Shown here one piece after another: positions 43,235 through 52,403 of a DNA stretch of 53,901 bases; position 1 is the stretch's first letter, and each line of letters opens with the position of its first letter. The stretch lies in contig CAKZTM010000076.1 of NCBI GenBank assembly GCA_937920555.1, positions 1 through 53,901 on the forward strand, given 5' to 3'. Made by a program: the position numbers and the translations under genes. Below the pieces are notes generated by a model. The model was not told the origin of the DNA. It made no database searches and saw only the letters and a list, made by a program, of their open reading frames with translations. The DNA is from an uncultured Paracoccaceae bacterium. GTDB lineage: Bacteria; Pseudomonadota; Alphaproteobacteria; Rhodobacterales; Rhodobacteraceae.

Positions 43235-43257
43235 GCATCGCCCAAAGTGGGCGATGC
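43235..43257. terminator. hairpin between convergent SulP and FAD/GcvT copy 3
   Basis: Perfect 10-bp stem GCATCGCCCA (43235-43244) / TGGGCGATGC (43248-43257) with a three-base loop, seven bases from the stop of the minus-strand gene. No strong T-run. Probably a transcript-end structure for both genes. Confidence 0.6.
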
Positions 43258-43264
43258 GGTTGGC

Positions 43265-45688
43265 TCAAGATCGCATCCGGCTGGAATTGGCATCAAAGAG
43301 CGGTGTCGGCTGCAAGGTCATGGGGAGCTTTTCGCCCAAGATTTCGACCGCCCAGCCATCGACATCACCCGCGATTTCTTTGGGCACATATCCTTGCGCC
43401 ATTGATGTGTTTTGGCCATGGGCATAGCCGCCCGAGGTGATCCAGCCTTTGACTTCACCATTGTGCCAAATCGGCTCATCGCCGATGGCGTCGCTGTCTT
43501 TGGCTGCGACTTTGAACGAGACCAGCCGCAATGTGCCGCCGTCCTCGCGTTCTTTGCGGGCTGCGGCTTTTCCAATAAACTCAGCGGGCTTATCATAGGC
43601 GACAAACCGGTCAAGTGCCGCTTCCAAAGCGCCGTAGATGGGGCGGTATTCGCGCCCCCATGAGGACCAGTTTTTCTCCAGGCGCAGCGAATTGAGCGCC
43701 CGCATGCCAAAGGGTTTGATGCCAAACTCCTCGCCCTCACGCATCAAAAGATCCCACACGTAGCGGGCATAGTCGGTTTTCATCCAAATCTCGTAGCCAA
43801 GATCGCCGGTATAGGTGACCCGGCCCACATGGCAGGGGGCGTGGCCGATTTCGAGCGCGCGGTGGGACATGAATTTGAACGCCTCATGGGACACATCTTT
43901 CCATGTCACTTTGGCCAGTAGATCGCGGGCTTTGGGCCCTGCGACCGAGATACCGCACCAGCCCAGCCCCATGCTTTCGACCACTACGCCCTCTTGTGGG
44001 TGCTGGTTGAAATGGCGCAGGTAATATTCCTCTGCAATGCCCGAGCCTGCGAGGAACCAGCCCTCATCGGAATGGCAGGCGATGGTGAAATCGCCGATCA
44101 GTTTGCCGCGCTCATTGAGCATCGGGGCCAGCGCCATTTTGCCCGGCGCGGGCAGTTTGCAGGCGAAGATCCGGTCCAGCCAAGCGCGTGCATTTGGCCC
44201 TGTGACCGAGAACTTGCCAAAGCCCGATATGTCGATGATGCCTACGCCGCCGCGCACGGCCTGAACCTCCGCGCCTACATGGTCATGGTCGGTGGAGCGC
44301 CGCCATGAGAACACGTCCTCGACCCCCGCAGGCGCATACCAAAGCGGGACTTCCAGACCAAAGCTCGCCCCCATTTGGCCGCCCAGCTTGAGGTGGGTGT
44401 CATGCAAGGGCGTGGTGCGCAAAGGCCGGGCGGCGGGCAGTTCTTCGTTGGGAAAGCGGATACGGAAGCGGCGGGAATAGTTTTCGCGCACTTTCTCATT
44501 GGTAAAGCTCAGCGAGGCCCAGTCGCCAAAGCGGGCCACATCCATACCCCAAATGTCAAAACCCGGATCGCCGTCCACGATCCAGTTGGACAAGGTCAGG
44601 CCGACACCGCCCCCTTGGGAGAACCCGGCCATGACAGCACAAGCGCACCAATATCCTTGCATACCGCGCACAGGGCCCACCAGCGGGTTGCCGTCAGGCG
44701 CGAAGGTGAAGGGGCCGTTAATGGCCTCGCGAATGCCCACATTCTCAAGGGCCGGATAGTGTTGGAATGCGATTTCCAGAGATGGGGCGATCCGGTCAAA
44801 ATCCGGTTGCAGAAGTTCAGAGCCGAAATCCCAAGGCGTGTCTTTGGGCATCCAAGGGGTCGCGGCCTGCTCATAGGTGCCCAAAAGCACGCCGCCACGT
44901 TCCTGACGGGTGTAAATCTCGCCCTCAAAATCAATGATATGGATCAGCTCTTCGCCGCTCTCTTTGTTATAGGCCAGAACTTCGGGCACATCCTCGGTCA
45001 GCAGATAGTGATGCTCCATGGCCAAAACCGGCAGTTCAAGCCCGACCATCCGACCCACCTCGCGCGCCCAAAGCCCACCGGCATTGATCACGTTCTCGGT
45101 CAGAAACTCGCCTTGATTGGTGGTGATCACCCACATGCCGTCGGCGCGTTGGGCGATATCCTCGACCTTGGTTTTCTCCTTGATCGTGGCCCCGTTCATC
45201 CGCGCACATTTTGCGTAAGCATGGGTGGTGCCGGAGGGATCAAGATGCCCCTCAATCGGATCCCATAACCCGCCAATAAACTGAGTATCGTCAAGGATCG
45301 GGAAACGGGCCTTGGCATCTTGCGGGGTGACAATTTCCAGCTCCATGCCCATGTAGCGCCCGCGGGCCTGAGCCATATAGAGGCTTTCCATCCGCTCCTT
45401 GGTTTTGGCCAGTTGAATGCCGCCGGTCAGATGAAGGCCCACCGACTGGCCGGACATTTCCTCAATCTCTTTGTAAAGCTCGACCGTGTATTGTTGGAGC
45501 TTGGCCACGTTCGGATCGCCGTTGAGCGTATGAAATCCGCCCGCCGCATGCCAAGAAGATCCGCAGGTCAGCACGTCACGTTCCAAAAGGGCCACATCTT
45601 TCCACCCTTTTTTGGTCAGGTGATAAAGGACAGAGCAGCCGACGACACCGCCGCCAATGACGATTGCTTGGTATTGGTTGGACATCAT
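43265..45688 (-). CDS. FAD oxidoreductase/GcvT fusion, dimethylglycine/sarcosine dehydrogenase-like (copy 3)
   Basis: 807-residue paralogue of the two enzymes at 3492-8442, about 35 kb away. The FAD fold is VIGGGVVGCS near 10-19. The flavin-attachment region is TCGSSWHAAG, with His47 at the position that binds FAD covalently in dimethylglycine dehydrogenase. The C-terminal half is GcvT-like (GWITSGGYAHGQ near the end). Start MMSNQYQ: either Met can be used, with GGGGAA upstream. It is a single gene, divergent from glmS, while the other two form a pair. Confidence 0.82.
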   Translation of the reverse strand: MMSNQYQAIVIGGGVVGCSVLYHLTKKGWKDVALLERDVLTCGSSWHAAGGFHTLNGDPNVAKLQQYTVELYKEIEEMSGQSVGLHLTGGIQLAKTKERMESLYMAQARGRYMGMELEIVTPQDAKARFPILDDTQFIGGLWDPIEGHLDPSGTTHAYAKCARMNGATIKEKTKVEDIAQRADGMWVITTNQGEFLTENVINAGGLWAREVGRMVGLELPVLAMEHHYLLTEDVPEVLAYNKESGEELIHIIDFEGEIYTRQERGGVLLGTYEQAATPWMPKDTPWDFGSELLQPDFDRIAPSLEIAFQHYPALENVGIREAINGPFTFAPDGNPLVGPVRGMQGYWCACAVMAGFSQGGGVGLTLSNWIVDGDPGFDIWGMDVARFGDWASLSFTNEKVRENYSRRFRIRFPNEELPAARPLRTTPLHDTHLKLGGQMGASFGLEVPLWYAPAGVEDVFSWRRSTDHDHVGAEVQAVRGGVGIIDISGFGKFSVTGPNARAWLDRIFACKLPAPGKMALAPMLNERGKLIGDFTIACHSDEGWFLAGSGIAEEYYLRHFNQHPQEGVVVESMGLGWCGISVAGPKARDLLAKVTWKDVSHEAFKFMSHRALEIGHAPCHVGRVTYTGDLGYEIWMKTDYARYVWDLLMREGEEFGIKPFGMRALNSLRLEKNWSSWGREYRPIYGALEAALDRFVAYDKPAEFIGKAAARKEREDGGTLRLVSFKVAAKDSDAIGDEPIWHNGEVKGWITSGGYAHGQNTSMAQGYVPKEIAGDVDGWAVEILGEKLPMTLQPTPLFDANSSRMRS

Positions 45689-45887
45689 CTATTCCCCGTG
45701 TTGACCAGCAGCAGAATGCCGTTTTGTGAGGGGAAGCCAAGTCCGTTCGCGGCATTTTTTGTCGTGTCCGTGTCACGGGAGCATTTCAATCTCGTTTCAC
45801 CTGATCAATTTGGTTTGTGAGATAGTGGCTCAATGGTCTACTAGTCCGATAGGTTTTCGATGCAAATGTATTAAGGGGCTGCGTTTC

Positions 45888-47711
45888 ATGTGCGGAATTG
45901 TTGGAGTTCTAGGTAAAAACGATGCGGCGTCTGTTATTTTGGACGGGCTCAAACGGTTGGAGTATCGCGGCTATGACAGTGCCGGGATTGCGACCGTTGA
46001 GGATGGTAAACTGTCGCGGCGCCGGGCGGTGGGCAAACTGTCCGCCCTGTCGGAGCTGGTCGGCCAAGACCCGATCAAAGGTACTCTGGGTATTGGTCAC
46101 ACCCGCTGGGCCACGCATGGGGCGCCGACGGTTGCAAATGCGCATCCCCATCAGGCGTCCAGTGTGGCGGTTGTGCATAACGGCATTATTGAGAATTACC
46201 GCAGTCTGAAGGAAGAGTTGTCGGGGGCCGGTGTTACGTTTTCGTCCGATACGGATACCGAAGTTGTCGCCCAGCTTTGCGAGGCGTTTTTGCGCCGCGG
46301 CCTGTCGCCCCAAGATGCGGCGGCGGCTACGTTGAGCCGTCTTGAGGGCGCGTTTGCGCTTTGCTTCGTGTTTGAGGGGCATGATGATTTGATGGTTGTG
46401 GCCCGGCAAGGATCACCGCTGGCAATCGGGCATGGCGACGGCGAGATGTTTGTAGGCTCCGATGCGTTGGCGCTTGCGCCCATGACCGACCGTGTGACCT
46501 ATCTGGAGGAAGGCGATTGGGCGGTTTTGACCCGCACTTCCGTAGAGATTTTTGACCGGCGCGGCGTTCTTGCCAACCGGGAGGTTCAGACGGTTGCCGT
46601 GGATCAGGTGTTGGTCGACAAGGGCAATCACCGCCATTTCATGCACAAAGAGATCCACGAGCAGCCAACGGTTCTGGCCTATGCATTGTCGCATTATTTG
46701 AACCCGGACCGGACCGGTGTGTATGTGCCCGAGGGCGCGCCGGACTTTACCAAATATGACCGGATCGTATTGGTCGCCTGCGGCACGGCTTATTACGCCT
46801 GTCATGTGGCCAAATACTGGTTCGAGCAATATGCCCGTATCCCGGTGGAGATTGATGTAGCCTCCGAGTTTCGCTACCGCGCTCCGCCCATGTCCGGCAA
46901 GGAGGCGGCGATTTTCGTCAGCCAATCCGGCGAGACCGCCGATACTTTGGCCGCACTGCGTTACGTCAAAGAGCAAAATGTCGATGTGATTTCGATTGTA
47001 AACTCGCCCACCTCCACAATTGCCCGCGAAAGTGCCGTGGCCTTGCCAATTTTGGCCGGTGTTGAAATCGGTGTAGCCTCGACCAAAGCGTTTACCTGCC
47101 AGCTCACCGCGTTGGCTGCTTTGGCGGTATTGGCCGGACGGCAGCTTGGTCATGTGGATGCAGATCAGGAACTGGCGCTGACCGAGGCGTTGTTGAGTGT
47201 GCCCAATCTGGTCTCCAAAGCGATTGCGTCGGAAAATGAGATTATCACCATCGCGCGTGATTTGGCGCAGGCGCGCGACATCCTGTTTTTGGGTCGCGGC
47301 TCCATGTATCCGTTGGCTTTGGAGGGGGCTCTGAAGCTCAAAGAGATCAGCTATATTCACGCCGAAGGCTATGCCAGCGGCGAGTTGAAGCATGGGCCGA
47401 TTGCGTTGATTGATGCCCATACGCCGGTGATTGTATTTGCTCCAAAGGACAGTCTTTTCGACAAGTCCGTCAGCAATATGCAAGAGGTGATGGCGCGCGG
47501 CGGCAAGGTTCTGTTGGTCACCGACAAAGAGGGTGCCGCAGAGGCGGGCCAAGACGTGTGGCGCACATTGATCATGCCAAGTTCTGACCCGTTTGTGGCA
47601 CCGATCCTTTATTCGGTTCCGGCCCAATTGATCGCCTATCACACCGCCGTTGAGAAGGGCACGGATGTGGATCAGCCGCGCAATTTGGCCAAATCGGTCA
47701 CTGTGGAGTGA
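45888..47711 (+). CDS. glmS: glucosamine-6-phosphate synthase GlmS
   Basis: Makes glucosamine-6-phosphate from fructose-6-phosphate and glutamine for peptidoglycan and lipopolysaccharide. The 607-residue protein starts MCGIVGVLG, with Cys2 as the glutaminase nucleophile, which fixes ATG 45888 (AAGGGG about ten bases upstream). The N-terminal glutaminase has RLEYRGYDSAGIATVE and HTRWATHGAP. Two SIS domains follow (SQSGETADTLAALR; GRGSMYPLALEGALKLKE), ending in NLAKSVTVE. Its stop overlaps the HAD-gene start as GTGA. glmU is not adjacent. No glmS ribozyme-like element was recognised upstream. Confidence 0.97.
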   Translation: MCGIVGVLGKNDAASVILDGLKRLEYRGYDSAGIATVEDGKLSRRRAVGKLSALSELVGQDPIKGTLGIGHTRWATHGAPTVANAHPHQASSVAVVHNGIIENYRSLKEELSGAGVTFSSDTDTEVVAQLCEAFLRRGLSPQDAAAATLSRLEGAFALCFVFEGHDDLMVVARQGSPLAIGHGDGEMFVGSDALALAPMTDRVTYLEEGDWAVLTRTSVEIFDRRGVLANREVQTVAVDQVLVDKGNHRHFMHKEIHEQPTVLAYALSHYLNPDRTGVYVPEGAPDFTKYDRIVLVACGTAYYACHVAKYWFEQYARIPVEIDVASEFRYRAPPMSGKEAAIFVSQSGETADTLAALRYVKEQNVDVISIVNSPTSTIARESAVALPILAGVEIGVASTKAFTCQLTALAALAVLAGRQLGHVDADQELALTEALLSVPNLVSKAIASENEIITIARDLAQARDILFLGRGSMYPLALEGALKLKEISYIHAEGYASGELKHGPIALIDAHTPVIVFAPKDSLFDKSVSNMQEVMARGGKVLLVTDKEGAAEAGQDVWRTLIMPSSDPFVAPILYSVPAQLIAYHTAVEKGTDVDQPRNLAKSVTVE

Positions 47712-48358
47712 CGCCGGGCCTCGTTATTTTCGACTGTGACGGGGTTTTGGTGGATACCGAAGGGCCGACCAATGAGGTGGTCGCGGCGAACCTTGCGCGA
47801 TACGGGCTGCATCTGAGCGCATCGGATTGTGTTGAGATGTTCGTGGGCGGCACCATGGTCAGTGTTCGTGATCAGGTGCGCACTATGGGATATCCGCTAC
47901 CGGACACCTGGACCGACGAGATTTATGCGGCCATGTTTGCGCGGCTCTCCGAAGGGGTTGCGGTCATTCCCGGTGTCTTGGAGGTTTTGGACCGGCTGGA
48001 CGCGGCTGGCATTTCCTATTGCATTGGCTCCAACGGCCCGATGCCGAAGATGGACATTACGCTTGCGCCAAGCGGTCTTTTGGAGCGGTTCGCAGGCCGG
48101 ATATATACCCCCCATGTGATCGGGTTGGAGCATGCCAAACCTAATGCGGGTCTTTATTTGCATGCGGCCCGCACGATGGGTTTTGAGCCGCTCAATTGCG
48201 TGGTGATCGAAGACAGCGCCAATGGTGCGCGCGGGGCCAAGAATGCGGGCATCCGCTGCTTTGGCTATACCGCCCAGACCCCCGCCCCTGTTTTGGAGGC
48301 GGAGGGCGCAATCCCCTTTGCTGACATGGCAGATTTGCCGGGACTTTTGGGGCTTTAA
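47708..48358 (+). CDS. HAD-family phosphatase/phosphoglucomutase-like
   Basis: 216-residue HAD hydrolase with motif I FDCDGVLVDTEG near 8-19, the GSNGP motif II region, the Lys in HAKPNAGLYLHAA, and motif IV VVIEDSANGARGA. This subfamily includes 2-deoxyglucose-6-phosphatase and beta-phosphoglucomutase. Translationally coupled to glmS by GTGA (47708-47711), so it may act on an amino-sugar phosphate; that substrate is inference. Its end overlaps the end of the convergent oxidoreductase by four bases. Confidence 0.88.
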   Translation: MTPGLVIFDCDGVLVDTEGPTNEVVAANLARYGLHLSASDCVEMFVGGTMVSVRDQVRTMGYPLPDTWTDEIYAAMFARLSEGVAVIPGVLEVLDRLDAAGISYCIGSNGPMPKMDITLAPSGLLERFAGRIYTPHVIGLEHAKPNAGLYLHAARTMGFEPLNCVVIEDSANGARGAKNAGIRCFGYTAQTPAPVLEAEGAIPFADMADLPGLLGL

Positions 48359-49395
48359 TCCCGCGTGGGATCAGGTGCGATTTGCACCAACTGCTTGCCG
48401 AAATTCCCGCCCTCCAACAGTTTCATGAAGGCGTCCGGCGCGTTCTCCAACCCTTGTGCAATGGATTCGCGGTACTTGATTTTACCGTCCCGCAGGTAGC
48501 CGCCAACCTCCTTGGTGAAGTCCGGCAGGCGGTCGTAATGATCGAAAATGATGAACCCGCGCACAGCAATCCGGTTCACCAGAATTGTCCGCCACAGTTT
48601 CTTGACCATCGCCCCCTCAGGCTCGCCCGCACCGCTATACCACGCAATCATGCCGCAAACCGGGATGCGACTGGCCACATTCATGTGCGCGATGACAGCC
48701 TCCAAGGTTTTGCCGCCGACATTCTCGAAGTAAATGTCGATCCCGTCCGGGCAGGCTTGCCCAATCTCAGCGCTCAGGCTTTTTGCGTCCCCGGCGCGGT
48801 GGTCGATGCAGGCGTCAAAGCCCAGTTCATCAACCACATAGCGGCATTTCTCGGCGCCGCCTGCCACCCCGACCACGCGCAGCCCGTAAATCTTGCCAAG
48901 CTGTCCGACCAGCGAGCCGACCGCCCCGGAGGCCGCAGACACCACCAGCGTTTCGCCCTTTTGCGGGCGGCCATGGTCATTGAGACCGACAAAGGCGGTC
49001 AGCCCCGGCATGCCCATCACCCCCACCGCTGTGGATAGCGGCGCATCCTTGGGGTCGAGTTTGCGCGTCGCCGTCCCGTCCGAGACCGCATGAGACTGCC
49101 AGCCAAAGCCGCCAAGAACATAATCACCTTCGTTGTATTTGGATGTGTTGGAGGCTAAAACCCGGCCCACGCCTTGGCCTTCCATCACACCGCCAATGGG
49201 CACCGGCTGGGCGTAGGATTTTGCATCATCCATTCGTCCGCGCATGTATGGATCAAGGGTCAGCCAGATCACTTCCACCATGAATTCACCGTCTTTGAGG
49301 GCGGGCAAATCCGCGATATCCAACCGGAAATCGGTGGGCTTTGGTGCGCCGGATGGGCGGGCGGCAAGAACGATACGTCGGGTCTGTTGGCTCAT
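48355..49395 (-). CDS. zinc-free NADP-dependent alkenal/enone reductase (MDR)
   Basis: 346-residue medium-chain reductase of the leukotriene B4 dehydrogenase/CurA type. It has the N-terminal WLTLDPYMRGRM, the NADP region TLVVSAASGAVGSLVGQLGK, then ENVGGKTLEAVIAHM and the C-terminal GKIKYRESIAQGLENAPDAF. Zinc ligands are absent, as expected. It reduces alpha,beta-unsaturated carbonyls in characterised relatives. It lies immediately downstream of the aldo/keto reductase (stop and start overlap by one base, TAATG), so they form an operon. Confidence 0.9.
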   Translation of the reverse strand: MSQQTRRIVLAARPSGAPKPTDFRLDIADLPALKDGEFMVEVIWLTLDPYMRGRMDDAKSYAQPVPIGGVMEGQGVGRVLASNTSKYNEGDYVLGGFGWQSHAVSDGTATRKLDPKDAPLSTAVGVMGMPGLTAFVGLNDHGRPQKGETLVVSAASGAVGSLVGQLGKIYGLRVVGVAGGAEKCRYVVDELGFDACIDHRAGDAKSLSAEIGQACPDGIDIYFENVGGKTLEAVIAHMNVASRIPVCGMIAWYSGAGEPEGAMVKKLWRTILVNRIAVRGFIIFDHYDRLPDFTKEVGGYLRDGKIKYRESIAQGLENAPDAFMKLLEGGNFGKQLVQIAPDPTRD

Positions 49396-50333
49396 TAAGT
49401 GGCCTCCTCAAGGCGGTCGGTGGCAGGCGGGGGCGTTCGGGTGATGCGGTTCAGCTCCCGGTAAAGATCGTCGGACATCTCAAAACTCATGGCATCAAGA
49501 GACGGTTGCAGCTGTTCCGGCGTTTTGCCGGATATGAGCGGGGCCGTGATGTCTGGATTTTTGGCGACCCAAGCCACAGCAAGCGTTGCGGGATGCACAT
49601 CGTGCTGCGCTGCGATCTCCGTCAGGTCTTGGGCGGTTTTGTGGGCCCAATCCTGATCATAACGTGCGCCGTAGCGGCTGTCTTCGACCAGCCGCCCGGC
49701 TTTTTGGTTGTTGTATTTACCGGTCAAAAGCCCGCCACCCAAAGGGGAATAGGGTGTGACCGCGATCTGTTCGGCCGCTGACATGGGCAGGATTTCAACC
49801 TCCGCCTGCCGCTTGACCATGTTGTACATGGGCTGGATCACATCAACGCTTAGCCCAAAGGTCTTTGCCACCGTCTTGGCCTTCATCACCTGCCAAGCTG
49901 AAAAGTTGGACACGCCAATCGATCTGATCTGTCCTTTGGATTTGAACCGGGCGAATGTCTCAAACGTATTTTCCAGCGGCGTCTCATCATCCCATTTGTG
50001 CAAAAATAAAACGTCGATCATGTCTTGGTTCAAACGCTTACGGCTCTCATCGAATTGCTCGGTCAGGTTCGGCCCCGAGGCCGAGCCGGAATAGGCGCAT
50101 TTGGTCATCAGCACGATATCGTCGCGGTCTTGCGCGATCAATTGGCCCAGTATCGTCTCGGACTGCCCGTCTGTGTAGACATAAGCGGTGTCAAAGACAT
50201 TGATGCCCTGCGCGCGGCAAAGATTGTAGATCGCGGCGCAGTCGCGCTGGGGCGTGCCCACGCCAAATTGCATGGTCCCAAATCCGAATTGGGAGGCGGG
50301 TTGACCCGATGGGGTTGAAATCAGCTCACTCAA
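49395..50333 (-). CDS. aldo/keto reductase
   Basis: 312-residue (beta/alpha)8 NADPH oxidoreductase. The catalytic tetrad elements are visible as FDTAYVYTDG (Asp and Tyr), LMTKCAYSGS (Lys) and DVLFLHKWD (His). The NADP phosphate region near the C terminus has ITAPLISGKTPEQLQPSLDA. The substrate is unknown. First gene of a two-gene unit with the enone reductase, both plausible in aldehyde detoxification. The 263 bp on its upstream side hold the tdk terminator. Confidence 0.9.
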   Translation of the reverse strand: MSELISTPSGQPASQFGFGTMQFGVGTPQRDCAAIYNLCRAQGINVFDTAYVYTDGQSETILGQLIAQDRDDIVLMTKCAYSGSASGPNLTEQFDESRKRLNQDMIDVLFLHKWDDETPLENTFETFARFKSKGQIRSIGVSNFSAWQVMKAKTVAKTFGLSVDVIQPMYNMVKRQAEVEILPMSAAEQIAVTPYSPLGGGLLTGKYNNQKAGRLVEDSRYGARYDQDWAHKTAQDLTEIAAQHDVHPATLAVAWVAKNPDITAPLISGKTPEQLQPSLDAMSFEMSDDLYRELNRITRTPPPATDRLEEAT

Positions 50334-50536
50334 TGGAAGAACTCCGTCGCCAGATTTGGTTCAGTATCCGCCGCGATTAGGCGATTGGAAAGAGGCCTTG
50401 GCCCATTAACTTGGATTTAACGTTTTGCGTTCAAAACAGGCTTACGACGATTGATGCATTGTAAGCACAAAACAACCGAAAACTTCGATTGGGCCTTCCC
50501 CCCCTTGGCCACATTTGAAGACGGTTTTAAGCGTAA

Positions 50537-50569
50537 GAACGGCCCGGTCCCCCCCCTTCCGGGTCGTTC
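50537..50569 (-). terminator. probable tdk terminator
   Basis: An 11-base arm pair with one mismatch: GAACGACCCGG and CCGGGCCGTTC on the minus strand, around an A/G-rich 11-base loop, followed by TTACGCTTAAAA. It starts about 28 bp after the tdk stop. The T-run is weak. Confidence 0.6.
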
Positions 50570-50596
50570 GCTATTCAGGCTCATCCTTTTCGCGCG

Positions 50597-51178
50597 TCAG
50601 CGGTCGTTCACAGCCTCGCGCCAGTGTTTCCGACACAAAGACACATATGTGTCATTGCCCCCAACCAGAATTTGCGGACCTTCGCGCAGTGCATTGCCGT
50701 CGGCGTCCATGCGCGCCACCATATGAGCCTTCTTCCCGCAATGGCAGATGGTTCGGACTTCGCGCATTTCATCGGCCAATGCCAACAGAGCGGCGGAGCC
50801 CGGAAACAGCTCGCCCCGAAAATCAACCCGAAGACCGTAACACATCACCGGCACGCCCAGATCGTCCACCACTCGGGCCAGTTGCCAGACCTGCTCGGCG
50901 GTCATCCACTGGGCCTCATCGGCCATGACGCAGGCGACCGGGCCGGCCTTCAGACGGGTTTTGATCATCTTGAACAGGTCACTTGTGGCGTTGAATGTGT
51001 CTGCGGTCTCAGCGATCCCGATACGCGAGGCGATCTTGCCGGGCCCCGAGCGATGATCGAAATCCGCGGTCAGCAGATAGGTGTCCATACCCCGCTCTTT
51101 GTAATTATACGACGCCTGCAGAAGCATCGTGCTTTTGCCGGCATTCATCGTTGAGTAGTGAAAATAGAGCTTGGCCAT
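50597..51178 (-). CDS. tdk: thymidine kinase
   Basis: Phosphorylates thymidine in the salvage pathway. The 193-residue protein starts MAKLYFHYSTMNAGKST, the P-loop being NAGKST. It has the Walker B-like VACVMADEAQWM and zinc-binding cysteines in TICHCGKKAHM and SLCRKHW near the C terminus, as in type II thymidine kinases. Normal length for the family. Divergent from the DUF2059-like gene with 121 bp between, and followed by a terminator hairpin. Confidence 0.96.
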   Translation of the reverse strand: MAKLYFHYSTMNAGKSTMLLQASYNYKERGMDTYLLTADFDHRSGPGKIASRIGIAETADTFNATSDLFKMIKTRLKAGPVACVMADEAQWMTAEQVWQLARVVDDLGVPVMCYGLRVDFRGELFPGSAALLALADEMREVRTICHCGKKAHMVARMDADGNALREGPQILVGGNDTYVSLCRKHWREAVNDR

Positions 51179-51299
51179 GGACCGGCAGAAAACATCAGCC
51201 GCCTCGCGGTTTCAAGGGAAACACGCGAGGGACGTTCACGAAATTGCCATCTTTATGGGCAATATTGTATGGTGGTTGGTGTGAAATAGGAGATTGGAC

Positions 51300-52133
51300 A
51301 TGACAGGTCGCGCGGTTCTTTGGGTTGGGTACATGTTTGCAGGGTTTCTTGCTGTCGCATTGCCTGCACATGCATCGAACCGGGATGCGACTGAGACGCT
51401 TTTGGAGCTGTTTGGTTTTGATGCCTATGTGGAAAGCATCGCGGAGGCGCTTCGCGAAACCGACGGTGTTGTGGACCAAAGCGATACCGGCTTTGCTGTG
51501 GCTTGGGATTTGGCGGCGGCTCAGGTGTTTCCGGCATCTGCAATGATGGATGAGATTTTGGATGCTTTGGACGGCAGTTTGAGCGCGTCTGAAATCGACG
51601 AGGCGACCATGTTTTTGACCTCTGATCTGGGTGCCCGCGTCACCGAGTTGGAGGTCGCGGCGCAAGCACCGGGCCTGTCTGCAATTGTGGAGGCGGAGGG
51701 CGCAGAGATATTGGCGGATTTGATCGCTGAGCAGGCGCCCCGTCTGGACGAATACACGCGCATGATTGAAGCCTTGGGTGCGGTGGACAGCCAAGTTGCG
51801 GCGGCCATGAACCTGAATTTTGCAATTTATTCGGGCATGTCCCAGTCGGGCAAGCTGCCCTATCAGCTCAGCGAGGCGGAAATATTGGGCCTGTTGGCCG
51901 CGCAACAAGACCAAATGCGCGCTCAGATCAGGGACCACACCTATATCAACATGGCCTACACCTACCGGGATCTGCCCGATCAAGATCTGTCGGGGTATAT
52001 CGATTTCCTCACCTCGGATGTGGGGCGGGCACTTTATGGTGCTACGAATTTGGCCACCGAGCAGGTTTTGGGACGCCGGGCACGTTTGTTTGGCAGTAGA
52101 TTGATGGAACTACAGGGTGTGCAAGAGCTGTAA
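51300..52133 (+). CDS. exported DUF2059-like protein
   Basis: 277-residue exported protein. A signal peptide (about 1-25, TGRAVLWVGYMFAGFLAVALPAHA) leads into two helical repeats, each with the DUF2059-like pattern of LLEL...DAYVESIAEALRE and later DLSGYIDFLTSDVGRALYGA. DUF2059 proteins are periplasmic or outer-membrane-associated and of unknown function. ATG 51300 has GGAG about eight bases upstream; the TTG six bases earlier is less likely. The gene is followed by two hairpins. Not known to be linked to tdk. Confidence 0.75.
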   Translation: MTGRAVLWVGYMFAGFLAVALPAHASNRDATETLLELFGFDAYVESIAEALRETDGVVDQSDTGFAVAWDLAAAQVFPASAMMDEILDALDGSLSASEIDEATMFLTSDLGARVTELEVAAQAPGLSAIVEAEGAEILADLIAEQAPRLDEYTRMIEALGAVDSQVAAAMNLNFAIYSGMSQSGKLPYQLSEAEILGLLAAQQDQMRAQIRDHTYINMAYTYRDLPDQDLSGYIDFLTSDVGRALYGATNLATEQVLGRRARLFGSRLMELQGVQEL

Positions 52134-52155
52134 ACTGACCTTAGGGTCAAACGTC

Positions 52156-52225
52156 GCAGTGAACAAACTGGGGGGGATTAAGCCCTGTTTGCCCACTGCG
52201 CACCGCGGGCACACACTCCCCGCGG
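52156..52225 (+). ncRNA. two consecutive hairpins after the DUF2059 gene
   Basis: Hairpin 1 (52156-52199) pairs GCAGTG with CACTGC, then CAAAC with GTTTG, then GGG with CCC, separated by small symmetric internal loops. Hairpin 2 pairs CCGCGGG (52203-52209) with CCCGCGG (52219-52225). A further 9-bp inverted repeat TTCGTTGGG (52277-52285) / CCCAACGAA (52340-52348) lies before the next gene. It may be a terminator pair or a structured RNA; no long T-run follows. Confidence 0.35.
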
Positions 52226-52403
52226 ACTTTCTTGGGTTGCGGATCGCACAAGATCGTTCTGCCCAAACTGCTTGACTTCGTTGGGAGCAATGACATTTTG
52301 GTTGCCGTTAAATAAGGGGAATTGCAGATGATATTTCCCCCCAACGAAAATAGTCGCTATTAGAGTGGTTATCGCTAGAAGTATGTTAGGGGAGGGTTTG
52401 AAC

